The notes beneath the pieces were generated by a model. It was given only the letters and a program-made list of their open reading frames with translations, was not told the DNA's origin and did no database searches. Of a DNA stretch of 64,000 bases, positions 36,213 to 46,193 are shown in pieces. The translations under genes and the position numbers were made by a program. Source of the DNA: Aureitalea marina (GTDB lineage Bacteria; Bacteroidota; Bacteroidia; Flavobacteriales; Flavobacteriaceae); the NCBI RefSeq assembly GCF_002943755.1, contig NZ_MQUB01000001.1, forward strand, positions 558,001 through 622,000, in the 5' to 3' direction. The stretch's first letter is position 1. Every line of letters starts with the position of its first letter.

Positions 36213-38162
36213 ATGAAATTTGCCCTTTTTTCCTTATCCCTGTTGTTCTTTATTCCTATCTGCGCTCAACAAGAGTCGGATGTCCTAATGACGGTCGGAC
36301 AGATGGAGATCACCGGCCGAGAATTTTTACAGGTCTACCAGAAAAATTTAAACCTGGTTCAGGATGATCAACAGCGATCCATGGATGGTTATATGGATCT
36401 TTTTGTTGAATACAAGCTGAAAGTAGCGGAAGCCTACTCCATGGGCCTGGATACCCTGCCTCAATACAAAAAGGAGTTCGCGAAGTATGAGGATCAACTG
36501 GCGCGCAATTACATCTACGAGGATAAAATGACGGACGAGCTAGTAACGGAGGCATACGAACGGGGATTGGAAGAATTGGACGTTGATCATATCCTGATGT
36601 TAGTTGGTATGAATAGTCTTCCTCAAGATACCTTGAAGGCCTACAACAAAATAGAGTCAGTCAGAAAGAAAGCCTTGGCGGGCGAGAATTTCACACAGTT
36701 GGCGAAGCAATACTCCGAGGAACCCGGTGCAAAGGAAACAGGTGGTAAGTTGGGTTATATCTCTGTTTTTGCAACCGTTTATCCTTTTGAGTCTGCCGCT
36801 TACCAAATTGAAGTAGGTGGGGTCTCCAAGATTGTCAGGACGCAATTTGGCTACCATATCCTGAAGGTAAATGACCGGCGGGCAAAGAGTCCGGATCTGG
36901 TGGTGTCTCATATCATGGTATCAGACAGACAAGATGCCGGTACTGTTGACCCTGAGCAGCGGATCAGGGAAGTATATGCGCAATTTGAGCAGGGAGAAGA
37001 GTTTGAAGGTTTGGCCAGGCAGTACTCTGAGGATAAGGGTTCTGCCAGAAATGGGGGCCAATTAAGACCCTTTGGTAGAGGAAGTCTTCGCTCTAAAATA
37101 TTTGAAACCAAGGCCTACCAGCTTTCGGAGATCGGAGCCGTTAGCGGACCCTTTAAAAGTGAGTTTGGCTGGCATATTATCCGATTGGATTCATTGATAC
37201 CCGTAAAGACATTTGAAGAACAAAAAGAGGATATTAAAAACAGGATCTCTCAGGGGAATCGCGCCAAGGTTCTCACGCAAAACTTGGTCGACCGGGTAAA
37301 GGATCAGTATGGTTTCCAGCGCAAGCAATCGTACTTGGAACCTGCTATGAACTGGGTTACGGACAGTGTGATGAAACGGAGTTGGAAAGCTACCCCATTA
37401 ATAAGAGAAAGTGACCCGGTATTGTTTATCATTGGAGACAAACCCTTAAGACTGTCCCAGTATGGTGCTTATCTGGAACAGCGACAGAAACGGATTAAAT
37501 TACCTACACAAAAAGGAGAGCTGCTTACCCAGGTTTACTACGAATTTGAACAGCTGGAGATCGAGCGGTTCGTCAAGTCTCGTTTAGAAGAAGACAATGA
37601 GGAATACGCCCTGGTCGTTAATGAATACAGGGAAGGCCTGTTGATATTTGAAGTTATGAACAGATCTGTCTGGAATGAGGCCAGGACGGATAGTTTAGGA
37701 CTGGAAAAGTTCTTCAAAAAGAACAAAAAGAATTATCGATGGGAAGATCGATTAGAAGCAGAGATCTTTAGTGCCTCGGATGGGACTGTTTTGGAAGAGG
37801 TCTCCAACAGATTGCGATCTGGCGAAAATGCAGAGGAGATTCGTGCCGCTTTGAATAATTCTGACAAGGTCAAGGTGCTTTATACCTCAGGAGTTTATGA
37901 AGCTGGAGATAGTCGCTTACCGGATTCCTATCAAATGAAAGAAGGTGTCTCCTCAGTGCTGTCCACCGAAGATAATTTTGTTCTGGTGGTAGGTAAGAGC
38001 GTGTTACCTGCCGGACCCAAATCCCTGGAAGAAGCCCGAGGACAGGTTCTTTCCGACTATCAGGTCAAAATGGAGGAAGACTGGATGGAACAGCTCAGGA
38101 AACGATACCCTGTGGAGATCGATCGGCAGGTTTTTGATCAATTGAAGAACGGCATGAATTAA
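36213..38162 (+). CDS. Periplasmic peptidylprolyl isomerase with two parvulin domains (PpiC/SurA-like)
   Basis: About 649 residues from the ATG at 36213 (a GTG at 36183 would lengthen the signal). Signal peptide to 'PICAQQ'. Two parvulin domains follow: 'DVDHILMLVG...' to 'TQFGYHILKVNDRR' and 'VVSHIMVSDRQ...' to 'EFGWHIIRLD', each with the 'A..YSE' and 'GG.L' core. A C-terminal region of about 300 residues lacks a clear fold assignment. It is a chaperone and prolyl isomerase for outer-membrane and secreted proteins. First of three related genes followed by a MoxR ATPase. Confidence 0.9.
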   Translation: MKFALFSLSLLFFIPICAQQESDVLMTVGQMEITGREFLQVYQKNLNLVQDDQQRSMDGYMDLFVEYKLKVAEAYSMGLDTLPQYKKEFAKYEDQLARNYIYEDKMTDELVTEAYERGLEELDVDHILMLVGMNSLPQDTLKAYNKIESVRKKALAGENFTQLAKQYSEEPGAKETGGKLGYISVFATVYPFESAAYQIEVGGVSKIVRTQFGYHILKVNDRRAKSPDLVVSHIMVSDRQDAGTVDPEQRIREVYAQFEQGEEFEGLARQYSEDKGSARNGGQLRPFGRGSLRSKIFETKAYQLSEIGAVSGPFKSEFGWHIIRLDSLIPVKTFEEQKEDIKNRISQGNRAKVLTQNLVDRVKDQYGFQRKQSYLEPAMNWVTDSVMKRSWKATPLIRESDPVLFIIGDKPLRLSQYGAYLEQRQKRIKLPTQKGELLTQVYYEFEQLEIERFVKSRLEEDNEEYALVVNEYREGLLIFEVMNRSVWNEARTDSLGLEKFFKKNKKNYRWEDRLEAEIFSASDGTVLEEVSNRLRSGENAEEIRAALNNSDKVKVLYTSGVYEAGDSRLPDSYQMKEGVSSVLSTEDNFVLVVGKSVLPAGPKSLEEARGQVLSDYQVKMEEDWMEQLRKRYPVEIDRQVFDQLKNGMN

Positions 38163-38174
38163 GCCGTATTAGGG

Positions 38175-39047
38175 ATGAGGAGAAATAACAGAGATAGATG
38201 GAGTTGGATTTTGGTCATTGGGATACTGTTTGCGCTATTCTCCTGTGACTATATCAAACAAGATGAGGGACGGATCCCCATAGCCCGTGTAAATGATTCT
38301 TACCTGTATTTGGACGAGATCGAGGATCTGGTCTTCGAAACGACGAGCCCGGAAGACAGTGCAGTCATTGTAGGCGGTTATATCAATCGATGGGCCACGC
38401 GTCAATTACTTATCGATCAGGCCATGATCAATCTATCAGAGCAGCAGCAACAACAGTTTGACGAATTAGTTGAGGACTACAGATCGGAGCTTTATACGGA
38501 TGCGTACAAGTCTATGATCGTGAGTCGTGAACTGGACAGTACCATTTCGGAATCTGAACTGAATCAATACTACGAACAGAACAAGGCCAACTTCAGACTA
38601 AACGAGTCCTTGATCAAGGTGCGCTATGTTCATTTGGATCCCAATTATTCGGACGAAGAAGCAGTAAGACAGAGGCTGGTCAGATTTGACTCGGCGGATC
38701 GATCCGAACTATCCGAATTAAGCATCCAATTCATGTCCTATAACTTCAACGATTCCACCTGGTTTAGGCAAGAAGCACTCGTCGAGACCTTACCAGTTCT
38801 GAGTGATCGATTGGAAGTGTTAAAAAAATCCAATTTTACACTCCTACAAGACTCAATAGGACTATATTTGGTCAAAATTGAAGACGCCTTGGCACCTAAT
38901 GATCCGGCGCCAATGTCCTACGTCCGACCTACCATTATCCAGGTTATTCTGAACAAACGAAAACTGGAACTGATCAAGAAATTAGAAAAGGATATTACCA
39001 AAGATGCGATCAATAGCAACCGTTTTGAAACCTATTTCCCGCAATAA
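38175..39047 (+). CDS. SurA-N-like lipoprotein, without recognisable parvulin domain
   Basis: 290 residues, lipobox 'ALFSC' after an N-terminal membrane stretch. It resembles the chaperone part of its neighbours ('IPIARVNDSYLYLDEIEDLV', then 'SESELNQYYEQNKANFRL' and 'IKVRYVHLDP'), but the region where a parvulin core would be is short and lacks the GG.L motif. It is probably a non-catalytic member of the SurA-like set, held in a membrane. It lies 12 bases after the first gene, and its end overlaps the next gene's start by 44 bases. Confidence 0.75.
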   Translation: MRRNNRDRWSWILVIGILFALFSCDYIKQDEGRIPIARVNDSYLYLDEIEDLVFETTSPEDSAVIVGGYINRWATRQLLIDQAMINLSEQQQQQFDELVEDYRSELYTDAYKSMIVSRELDSTISESELNQYYEQNKANFRLNESLIKVRYVHLDPNYSDEEAVRQRLVRFDSADRSELSELSIQFMSYNFNDSTWFRQEALVETLPVLSDRLEVLKKSNFTLLQDSIGLYLVKIEDALAPNDPAPMSYVRPTIIQVILNKRKLELIKKLEKDITKDAINSNRFETYFPQ

Positions 39048-40482
39048 TCAATTATTAATAGTCGTCATGCTGCTACTGGTATCTGTTACTCAGGCTCAGG
39101 AGGTGGTAACTGTGGATAGCACCGGTGTGGCCAAGGGAAGTGCCGAGGAATTAACATCCCAGACTGTTGAAAAGAAAGACACCGTCAGGACCTTCAAACG
39201 CTTTAAGGCAGAAGGAGTAACCGCAGTGGTAGGAAACTATGTTATCCTGGATACGGACATAGACAAAAGTTACCTGGAATTGAAGCAGCAAGGAATTTCC
39301 GTAGAGGAGATTACCCGATGTGAGCTGCTGGGTAAGTTAATGGAAGATAAACTATACGCACACCAGGCTAAAATAGACAGTATCTTGATCCCGGATGCGG
39401 AGATCAATAATCGCATCGACCAGCAAATGCAATACCTGATCACCGAGTTGGGTAGTGAAGAGAAAGTGGCCGAATTCTATCGAAAAGAGAGTATGGCCGA
39501 GCTGAGGAAAGAGTTGTTCGAGGTGAACAAAACCCTACAATTGGCCAGCGAGATGCAGCGTAAGGTGGTGGAGAATGTAGAGATCACCCCAGAGGAAGTT
39601 AGGGAGTTCTTCTATTCCATACCGGAGGACGAACGACCCATCTTCAGCGCTGAGGTTGAAGTAGCCCAGATCGTCGTCGAACCTGAGGTTACCGCTGAGG
39701 CTACTCAGGATGTGATCGACCGATTGAATGAATTAAGACGGGACATCGTAGATAATGGCTCCAGTTTTGCATCCAAAGCTGTACTGTATTCCAAAGATGG
39801 AAGTGCTTCCAAAGGCGGTTTGATCCCTGCGGTCAGAAAGAATTCCCCGCTTGCGAAGGAGTTTAAGGACATGGCATTTTCACTTCTAGAGGGTGAAGTC
39901 TCCGAACCTTTCGAAACGGAGTTCGGTTGGCACTTGCTCTATGTAGAAAAGATCCGCGGACAAGAAGTGGATGTAAGACATATCATCTTATTCCCTGAGG
40001 TTACCCAGTCTACAATTGACAAGGCCCGGGTGAAGATAGATTCACTCCGACAGGAGATCGTTGGTGGTACCATTGCCTTTGATGAGGCTGCCCGGCGTTT
40101 CTCAGACGAAACTGAGACCAGGAACAACGGAGGTCAGTTGGTCAATCCGGTCACCTTTGATACCCGCTTCGATCTGACGAAGATGGACCCAACCCTCAGC
40201 GCCCAGGTCTACAATTTGAAACAAGACGAGGTGTCGCAGGTGTTCACCGATCGCGATTATACCGGTAAGAGTAAGTTTAAAATACTGACCATAACTCGTC
40301 GTTTTGAAGAACACCCGGCGGATTATGTTAAGGATTACGAGAAGATCAAGGACCTCGCTCTAAAGGAGAAACAGATCAGAGCCATCGAGAAATGGCAGGA
40401 GAAAAAGATCAAAGACACCTATGTCAATGTCAATGCCGATTACCAGGGTTGTGAATTCAGCAGTAACTGGCTTAAACGATAA
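39004..40482 (+). CDS. SurA-type periplasmic peptidylprolyl isomerase
   Basis: 492 residues from the ATG at 39004; an alternative ATG at 39067 gives a cleaner signal peptide ('LLLVSVTQAQ') and no overlap. SurA N domain ('GVTAVVGNYVILDTDIDKSYLEL', 'CELLGKLMEDKLYAHQAKID') is followed by two parvulin domains ('EVAQIVVEP' to 'EFGWHLLYVEKIRG' and 'VDVRHIILFP' to 'GKSKFKILTITRR'). Role: folding of outer-membrane barrels. It is co-transcribed with the two preceding paralogues and, six bases on, the MoxR gene. Confidence 0.9.
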   Translation: MRSIATVLKPISRNNQLLIVVMLLLVSVTQAQEVVTVDSTGVAKGSAEELTSQTVEKKDTVRTFKRFKAEGVTAVVGNYVILDTDIDKSYLELKQQGISVEEITRCELLGKLMEDKLYAHQAKIDSILIPDAEINNRIDQQMQYLITELGSEEKVAEFYRKESMAELRKELFEVNKTLQLASEMQRKVVENVEITPEEVREFFYSIPEDERPIFSAEVEVAQIVVEPEVTAEATQDVIDRLNELRRDIVDNGSSFASKAVLYSKDGSASKGGLIPAVRKNSPLAKEFKDMAFSLLEGEVSEPFETEFGWHLLYVEKIRGQEVDVRHIILFPEVTQSTIDKARVKIDSLRQEIVGGTIAFDEAARRFSDETETRNNGGQLVNPVTFDTRFDLTKMDPTLSAQVYNLKQDEVSQVFTDRDYTGKSKFKILTITRRFEEHPADYVKDYEKIKDLALKEKQIRAIEKWQEKKIKDTYVNVNADYQGCEFSSNWLKR

Positions 40483-40488
40483 ATATCT

Positions 40489-41442
40489 ATGAGCGATGTC
40501 GCCGCCGTAGACCTTCTGGTCGGAAAATACGAAGCCTTACGCCAGGAGATCGGTAAGGTAATTGTTGGACAGAATGAGGTGGTTGAGCAGGTATTGCTCT
40601 CCGTTTTTTCGGGAGGACATGCCCTATTGATCGGTGTTCCGGGATTAGCTAAGACCTTATTGGTCAACACTGTTGCCAATGCCCTAGGGTTGGCTTTTAA
40701 ACGCATTCAATTCACCCCGGACCTTATGCCGAGTGATATTTTGGGATCGGAGATCCTGGATCAGAACAGGCAATTTAAATTTATCAAGGGTCCCATCTTT
40801 GCCAATATCATTCTGGCTGACGAGATCAACCGGACACCACCAAAAACTCAGGCCGCCTTACTAGAGGCCATGCAGGAGCGGGTAGTTACTGTTGCCGGAC
40901 ATCGCTACCCACTGGATAAACCATATTTTGTATTGGCTACACAAAACCCCATCGAGCAGGAAGGGACTTATCCATTACCTGAAGCCCAATTGGACCGTTT
41001 TATGTTTGCCATCAACCTGGATTATCCAAGCTTTGAAGAGGAGGTAGAGGTGGTAAAGGCAACGACTACTGGTGATCTTCCGGAGGTAGATGCCTTATTC
41101 TCCGCAGAAGAGATTATCAACTTCCAGCAGCTGATCCGGAAAATACCTGTTGCAGATAATGTGATCGAATATGCGGTTTCCCTAGTGGGCAAGAGCCGGC
41201 CAAAATCTGACCAGGCTTCGGATATGGTCCGCCAGTATATTGATTGGGGAGCGGGACCACGGGCGTCCCAGAATCTGATCCTCGGTGCGAAGGCCTATGC
41301 AGCACTTCACGGTAAATATTCTCCGGATATAGAAGATGTTCAAAAAGTGGCTGTGGGGATTTTGAGACATCGCCTGATCAAGAACTACAAGGCGGAAGCC
41401 GAAGGGCTGACGATAGAGGAGATTATCCGCAACTTATTTTAA
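40489..41442 (+). CDS. MoxR-family AAA+ ATPase
   Basis: 317 residues. Walker A 'GVPGLAKT' at about residues 49-56, Walker B 'IILADEINRTPPKTQAALLEAM', sensor 1 'VLATQNPIEQEGTYPLPEAQLDRF', and C-terminal lid 'GAGPRASQNLILGAKAYAALHGK'. MoxR ATPases remodel or activate partner proteins, often VWA-domain proteins, but none is encoded next to it here. Six bases after surA, so it may serve the same envelope pathway. Confidence 0.93.
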   Translation: MSDVAAVDLLVGKYEALRQEIGKVIVGQNEVVEQVLLSVFSGGHALLIGVPGLAKTLLVNTVANALGLAFKRIQFTPDLMPSDILGSEILDQNRQFKFIKGPIFANIILADEINRTPPKTQAALLEAMQERVVTVAGHRYPLDKPYFVLATQNPIEQEGTYPLPEAQLDRFMFAINLDYPSFEEEVEVVKATTTGDLPEVDALFSAEEIINFQQLIRKIPVADNVIEYAVSLVGKSRPKSDQASDMVRQYIDWGAGPRASQNLILGAKAYAALHGKYSPDIEDVQKVAVGILRHRLIKNYKAEAEGLTIEEIIRNLF

Positions 41443-41476
41443 TTGATTACCTTGCTCTGATCCAATCCAGATCAGC

Positions 41477-41764
41477 TTGCCAATCGAATTTGAGAAACGC
41501 GTTTTCGGCTTAGACCTGATGAGGGCAGTTGCCATTTTGAGCGTTGTCTTTTCACATTTTTTATGGGTCTACCCGGACTGGAACAATGGCCTGACACAGT
41601 TGTTGATCATTGCCGGTTTCATGGGTGTGGAGATCTTCTTTGTCCTCAGTGGATTTTTGATAGGTGGAATCCTTTATCGCCTATTTGTTGAAGAGCTACA
41701 AGGAGGACGCCGGCTGGGCTACTTCCTGATCAGAAAATATGAGAGTCCCATGATGGATTTATGA
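41477..41764 (+). pseudogene. Truncated acyltransferase-3 (OafA/YrhL-type) remnant
   Basis: 95 residues only, against about 350-400 for the family. The start 'FEKRVFGLDLMRAVAILSVVFSHFLWVYP' and 'FMGVEIFFVLSGFLIGGILYRLF' match the N-terminal two membrane segments of acyltransferase 3. After 'YFLIR' the expected 'RWFRTLP' segment is replaced by 'KYESPMMDL' and a stop. The downstream 210 bases are AT-rich and non-coding in all frames I checked, so this is a deletion rather than a frameshift. No ATG exists at the start; TTG at 41477 is the best candidate. Likely non-functional. Confidence 0.75.
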
Positions 41765-41905
41765 GATCATTCATCCAAAAAGCGAATTTTCAGAGTTAAA
41801 AATTAGCAATTTCATAATTATTGCTACAAAAAATTTGGAATCATTGAATTAATGATTGTTTAAATTGTGATTCATTAAAAAATACGCATTGATTCCCCAA
41901 TTTTA

Positions 41906-41937
41906 TTGAATTAATTTTAAAATAGTTCATTATTTTG
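41906..41937 (+). promoter_or_regulatory. Candidate aconitase promoter in AT-rich spacer
   Basis: The spacer 41765-41977 is strongly AT-rich and holds no gene. TTG at 41906-41908 and TATTTTG at 41931-41937 are 22 bases apart. The -7 box is one base shorter than TAnnTTTG. Confidence 0.4.
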
Positions 41938-41977
41938 TAATTTCGCAGCACTTTAAAAGCACTAAAAAAAAGAGACT

Positions 41978-44242
41978 ATGGCCTTTGATATCGACATGAT
42001 CAAACAAGTGTACGCAAACATGCCCGAGCGAGTGGATAAAGCCCGGGAAATTGCTGGTAAACCGTTAACACTTGCAGAGAAGATTTTATATGCCCACCTG
42101 TGGGATGGAAATCCGACCCAAGCCTACAGGAGGGGAGCAGATTATGTCGATTTTGCGCCGGACCGAATTGCCTGTCAAGATGCCACAGCACAAATGGCCT
42201 TGCTTCAATTTATGCAGGCCGGGAAGAAGAAAGTCGCCGTACCTACTACTGTTCACTGTGACCACTTGATCCAGGCGAAACAAGGTGCGGAAGCAGACCT
42301 CAAACGCGCCAACGAGGTCAGTAGTGAAGTATTCGATTTCCTGGAGTCTGTATCCAACAAATACGGTATTGGATTCTGGAAGCCGGGAGCGGGAATTATC
42401 CACCAGGTAGTGATCGAGAATTATGCCTTCCCGGGTGGAATGATGATTGGAACAGACTCTCATACGGTGAACGCGGGGGGACTGGGAATGGTAGCCATTG
42501 GAGTGGGAGGTGCAGACGCCGTGGATGTCATGGCAGGTATGCCATGGGAGCTAAAGTTTCCTAAACTGATCGGTGTCAAGCTGACTGGAGAGTTGAACGG
42601 ATGGACAGCCAGTAAGGATGTCATTTTGAAAGTGGCCGGGATACTTACCGTTAAAGGAGGAACAGGAGCTATAGTAGAATACTTTGGACCAGGGGCAGAA
42701 AATCTTTCTGCTACCGGAAAGGGAACTATCTGTAATATGGGAGCCGAGATAGGGGCGACGACCTCTACATTTGGGTATGACGATTCCATGGAACGATTCC
42801 TTCGCGCCACCGAGCGGGGAGAAGTAGCGGATGAGGCCAATAAGATTCGGGAATACCTTACTGGAGACCCTGAAGTCTATGCCAACCCGGAACAATATTT
42901 TGATCAGGTCATCGAGATCGATCTATCGACCCTTAGGCCTCACTTAAATGGGCCGTTTACACCAGACCTGGCTACTCCGGTTGGTGAGTTGGGGCCAAAA
43001 GCACAACAAAACGATTGGCCTATCAACGTTATGTGGGGGTTGATTGGGTCCTGTACTAACTCTTCTTACGAGGATCTGACCCGTGCGGCTTCAATCGCCC
43101 AGCAGGCCATAGATAAAAACCTTAAACCTAAGAGTGATTTTGGGATCAACCCAGGAAGCGAGCAAATACGATACACTGCAGAACGCGATGGGCTGCTAAG
43201 TGTATTTGAAAATCTCGGTGCCACCATCTTCACTAATGCCTGTGGCCCGTGTATTGGCCAATGGGATCGAAGTGATCTGCTGGGGGACGAAAAGAATACC
43301 ATCGTTCATTCTTTCAACAGAAACTTCTCCAAGCGTGCTGATGGAAACCCAAATACGCATGCCTTTGTTGGCTCTCCGGAAATGGTAGCTGCAATAGCTA
43401 TCTCAGGCCGATTGGACTTTGATCCGATAACCGATGCCTTGATCAATGAGGATGGGGAAGAGGTCATGCTGGACGAACCAGCAGGACTGGAACTGCCGCC
43501 GCTTGGATTTGATGTTGTTGATAATGGCTACCTGGAGCCAGTTGCTGACGGGAGCGGGATCAATGTAGTTGTAAGCCCGGAATCAGAAAGACTACAATTA
43601 CTTACACCCTTCGTTCCAATTCAAGATAGCGAACTTCAGGGGGTGAAATTGTTGATCAAAGCATTTGGTAAATGTACTACAGACCACATCTCCATGGCGG
43701 GGCCCTGGTTGCGCTATCGAGGTCACTTGGACAATATTGCCAATAACACCCTGATCGGAGCAGTCAACGCTTACAACAAAAAAACCAATTTTGTTAAGAA
43801 TCAATTGGATGGGGAATACGGTGGAGTACCGGATACTCAACGTGCTTACAAATCGGCAGGGATTCGTTCCATAGTTGTGGGAGATCACAACTACGGGGAA
43901 GGATCTTCCAGGGAGCATGCCGCCATGCAACCAAGACACCTGGGAGTTGCGGCCGTTTTGGTGAAGTCCTTTGCCCGTATCCACGAGACCAACCTGAAGA
44001 AGCAAGGAATGCTTGGACTCACCTTTGCCAATGAGGCCGATTACGATCTGATCCAGGAGGACGATACGTTCAACTTCCTGGATATAGCAGAGTTCGCACC
44101 TGGGAAACCATTAACGATAGAGGTGGTTCACGCAGATGGATCTACGGATACCATTATCGCCAACCACACCTATAACGATTCTCAGATCGAGTGGTACAGG
44201 GAAGGATCTGCCTTAAACCTGATCAAGAAGCAAAACGCATAA
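41978..44242 (+). CDS. acnA: Aconitate hydratase (mitochondrial-type)
   Basis: 754 residues. Interconverts citrate and isocitrate in the TCA cycle. The three cluster cysteines are in '[11 protein letters not shown]' and '[10 protein letters not shown]'. Substrate-site stretches '[30 protein letters not shown]', '[15 protein letters not shown]' and '[21 protein letters not shown]' are all intact. The length and the '[12 protein letters not shown]' segment fit the mitochondrial-type ACO family rather than the longer AcnA/IRP1 type; the symbol is generic. Monocistronic, with a terminator directly after. Confidence 0.95.
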   Translation: MAFDIDMIKQVYANMPERVDKAREIAGKPLTLAEKILYAHLWDGNPTQAYRRGADYVDFAPDRIACQDATAQMALLQFMQAGKKKVAVPTTVHCDHLIQAKQGAEADLKRANEVSSEVFDFLESVSNKYGIGFWKPGAGIIHQVVIENYAFPGGMMIGTDSHTVNAGGLGMVAIGVGGADAVDVMAGMPWELKFPKLIGVKLTGELNGWTASKDVILKVAGILTVKGGTGAIVEYFGPGAENLSATGKGTICNMGAEIGATTSTFGYDDSMERFLRATERGEVADEANKIREYLTGDPEVYANPEQYFDQVIEIDLSTLRPHLNGPFTPDLATPVGELGPKAQQNDWPINVMWGLIGSCTNSSYEDLTRAASIAQQAIDKNLKPKSDFGINPGSEQIRYTAERDGLLSVFENLGATIFTNACGPCIGQWDRSDLLGDEKNTIVHSFNRNFSKRADGNPNTHAFVGSPEMVAAIAISGRLDFDPITDALINEDGEEVMLDEPAGLELPPLGFDVVDNGYLEPVADGSGINVVVSPESERLQLLTPFVPIQDSELQGVKLLIKAFGKCTTDHISMAGPWLRYRGHLDNIANNTLIGAVNAYNKKTNFVKNQLDGEYGGVPDTQRAYKSAGIRSIVVGDHNYGEGSSREHAAMQPRHLGVAAVLVKSFARIHETNLKKQGMLGLTFANEADYDLIQEDDTFNFLDIAEFAPGKPLTIEVVHADGSTDTIIANHTYNDSQIEWYREGSALNLIKKQNA

Positions 44243-44249
44243 CACCAAG

Positions 44250-44274
44250 AACCCGCCAATCGGCGGGTTTTTTT
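44250..44274 (+). terminator. Rho-independent terminator after aconitase
   Basis: 8-bp stem AACCCGCC (44250-44257) with GGCGGGTT (44262-44269), loop AATC, then a run of T. It reaches into the stop of the convergent gene. Confidence 0.88.
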
Positions 44275-45118
44275 ATTTTAGGAATTTCCTGAATTGCTCA
44301 ATATCCTCCTTGGAGGTCAAGTCTGGAACATGCTCTGAGATCGGATAACAAAAGCAAGCCTTTTCAAGATCACGGGTTGCATTTAATAAGGCTGTTGGGA
44401 TTTCCTTTTCACCTCTTTCCTGGTGAAATGGACAATCTCGTAAATAGGGGAACATCAAGGAGCCATCAAAGGAAAAGATGTTCATGCTCACCCTGAATTT
44501 ACCATCGGGTCCTCGAAATTGATCAACTTTATCCTGCTCTGGTTTTTCGATTATATCGGACAGAAAATTTTGACTGTCCGACTGAAGTAAGGCAAATCTG
44601 GCGATGCGCTCATCGGAGAATTCCAAGGCGGCTCGGTCATAGGCCATCAGAGCTGCAGGGCTATTTGACAACCTCACGGTGTTAATGGCTTCAGCAGAGT
44701 ACAGATTATCCGAGTTACAGACCAGGAAATGTTGTTGTTGCAATTCTGGATATTGAGTCATCGCTTGGTAAACTGCGTCGGCTGTTCCTAATGGTTTGCT
44801 TCTAGCTGTTGGAATGTGTTGAATGGCATAGTGGATTTGAATTCCGTGAAACTCATTCTTATTGATTTTTGGACCATAATACTCCTGGAAATCGTTAAGA
44901 TTGGCACCCACAATTAGGTAGATCTGGGATATGCCAGCAGTTTTTGCCCTAAGAATCAGATGATCCAAAACCGGTCTGTGACCATCTGGTCCGGGGATCA
45001 GCGACTTGGACCGGGAATTGGCGAGTTCGATATCCTTAGAAGTCAGGCCAGCTGAACCCTTAGAGGCCTTCATTCTGGTGGAAGCTCCCGCCGCAAGTAT
45101 CAATAGTTTGTCAGTCAT
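44273..45118 (-). CDS. Sugar-nucleotidyltransferase-family protein
   Basis: 281 residues. N-terminal nucleotide-binding signature 'LLILAAGASTRMKASKG', the 'KSLIPGPDGHRPVLDHLI' strand, 'PLGTADAVYQAM' (GTA substrate motif) and 'FLVCNSDNLYSAEAI', where the metal-binding Asp is present. This is the GT-A-like NTP-transferase fold that makes NDP-sugars or, in some members, other activated compounds. Its start overlaps the end of the GHMP kinase by eight bases, so it likely uses the sugar-1-phosphate made by that kinase. The exact sugar is not readable. Confidence 0.8.
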   Translation of the reverse strand: MTDKLLILAAGASTRMKASKGSAGLTSKDIELANSRSKSLIPGPDGHRPVLDHLILRAKTAGISQIYLIVGANLNDFQEYYGPKINKNEFHGIQIHYAIQHIPTARSKPLGTADAVYQAMTQYPELQQQHFLVCNSDNLYSAEAINTVRLSNSPAALMAYDRAALEFSDERIARFALLQSDSQNFLSDIIEKPEQDKVDQFRGPDGKFRVSMNIFSFDGSLMFPYLRDCPFHQERGEKEIPTALLNATRDLEKACFCYPISEHVPDLTSKEDIEQFRKFLK

Positions 45119-46184
45119 AACAATTTGCTGCCGTTTGCAATCTTAACTCCGAAGGCCTCCTTGGCCCGGCCATAATCATAGCTTCTGCAATCTTGTCTTC
45201 ATTGCCCGGTTTACACAAACAGATCACACAACCTCCACCGCCGGACCCGACAATTTTTCCTCCTAGTGCACCAGTGGATCGTGCAGCGCTAAGCATTTCT
45301 TCGATCCTGTCGGTAGAGAGCCCCAAATTGTCCCTTAGTAAGGCGTGATGCGCCGTCATGATCTCTCCCAGCTTAGCCAGGCTAGGTTCTTTCCGTTCTA
45401 GTTCTTCCGTGGCCAATAGAGTGAGGTGATGATTCCCGACTGCTGCACGAAATACAGCCTCTAATTCATCGGGAATTGATCCCAGATAGTCATCAACCTC
45501 AGAAGGAGTACAGTCCCGAAGGACAAAATCGGGCTTGGAGTGACGAACGGCACTTATGACTTGTTCTGCTTTTTGCCGGTTGAATCCCAAGGTCCCTAAT
45601 GTAGATTTTGGTATGCCAGATACACCAAGTACTAGTCCAATGGAGGGACTTCTCAGTGCCTGAACTTTTCCATGACCTTGGGTGTCAATGAACACCAGGT
45701 CGCCACAGGCAATGGTGAGTTGGTCCATATTGCCGCCTGGTGAATGATGTTCCAGTACTTCTGCGCGATACGCCAATTGTCCCAGTTCTTGCCCATTCAC
45801 TGATCGGTCTAGATAGGCAGAGTTCAGGAAATGCATCCAGGCTACCATTACAGCCGATGAGCTGGACACCCCGGCATTTATGGGTAGATTACCGCTAATT
45901 GTGATATGATATCCCTGGCTGGCCTCAGCTCCCAGGTCTCGTAAAACCTTCAGGCCACTGGCCAAGTGATCGTGGAGGTCGACTGTCAGTGGGTCACTCA
46001 ATGAAATTGTTCGCTGCTTATCCAGGTCTGGTAAATGTATCTCAAGAACCGGTGATCCAATTGGATTTGCCTCCAGGTAAATATATCGGTCTATGGCGCA
46101 GGCAATGACCGGTAAGCCCAGGTAGTCCTGATGATCACCATATAAACAAACTCGTCCCGGCGTCTGAATGCGTATCTGGGCCAT
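45111..46184 (-). CDS. GHMP-family sugar kinase (galactokinase-like)
   Basis: 357 residues. Galactokinase-type motif 1 'PGRVCLYGDHQDYLGLPV' at the N-terminus, ATP-binding motif 2 'LPINAGVSSSSAVMVAW' (about residue 105), 'HSPGGNMDQLTIACG', and motif 3 'GGKIVGSGGGGCVICL'. It phosphorylates a sugar at C1, most likely a hexose or N-acetylhexosamine. Upstream (9 bases) is a GH109-like gene and downstream a nucleotidyltransferase, which suggests release, phosphorylation and activation of one sugar. GalNAc is suggested only by the GH109 neighbour. Confidence 0.85.
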   Translation of the reverse strand: MAQIRIQTPGRVCLYGDHQDYLGLPVIACAIDRYIYLEANPIGSPVLEIHLPDLDKQRTISLSDPLTVDLHDHLASGLKVLRDLGAEASQGYHITISGNLPINAGVSSSSAVMVAWMHFLNSAYLDRSVNGQELGQLAYRAEVLEHHSPGGNMDQLTIACGDLVFIDTQGHGKVQALRSPSIGLVLGVSGIPKSTLGTLGFNRQKAEQVISAVRHSKPDFVLRDCTPSEVDDYLGSIPDELEAVFRAAVGNHHLTLLATEELERKEPSLAKLGEIMTAHHALLRDNLGLSTDRIEEMLSAARSTGALGGKIVGSGGGGCVICLCKPGNEDKIAEAMIMAGPRRPSELRLQTAANCYD

Positions 46185-46193
46185 GGATCTTTA

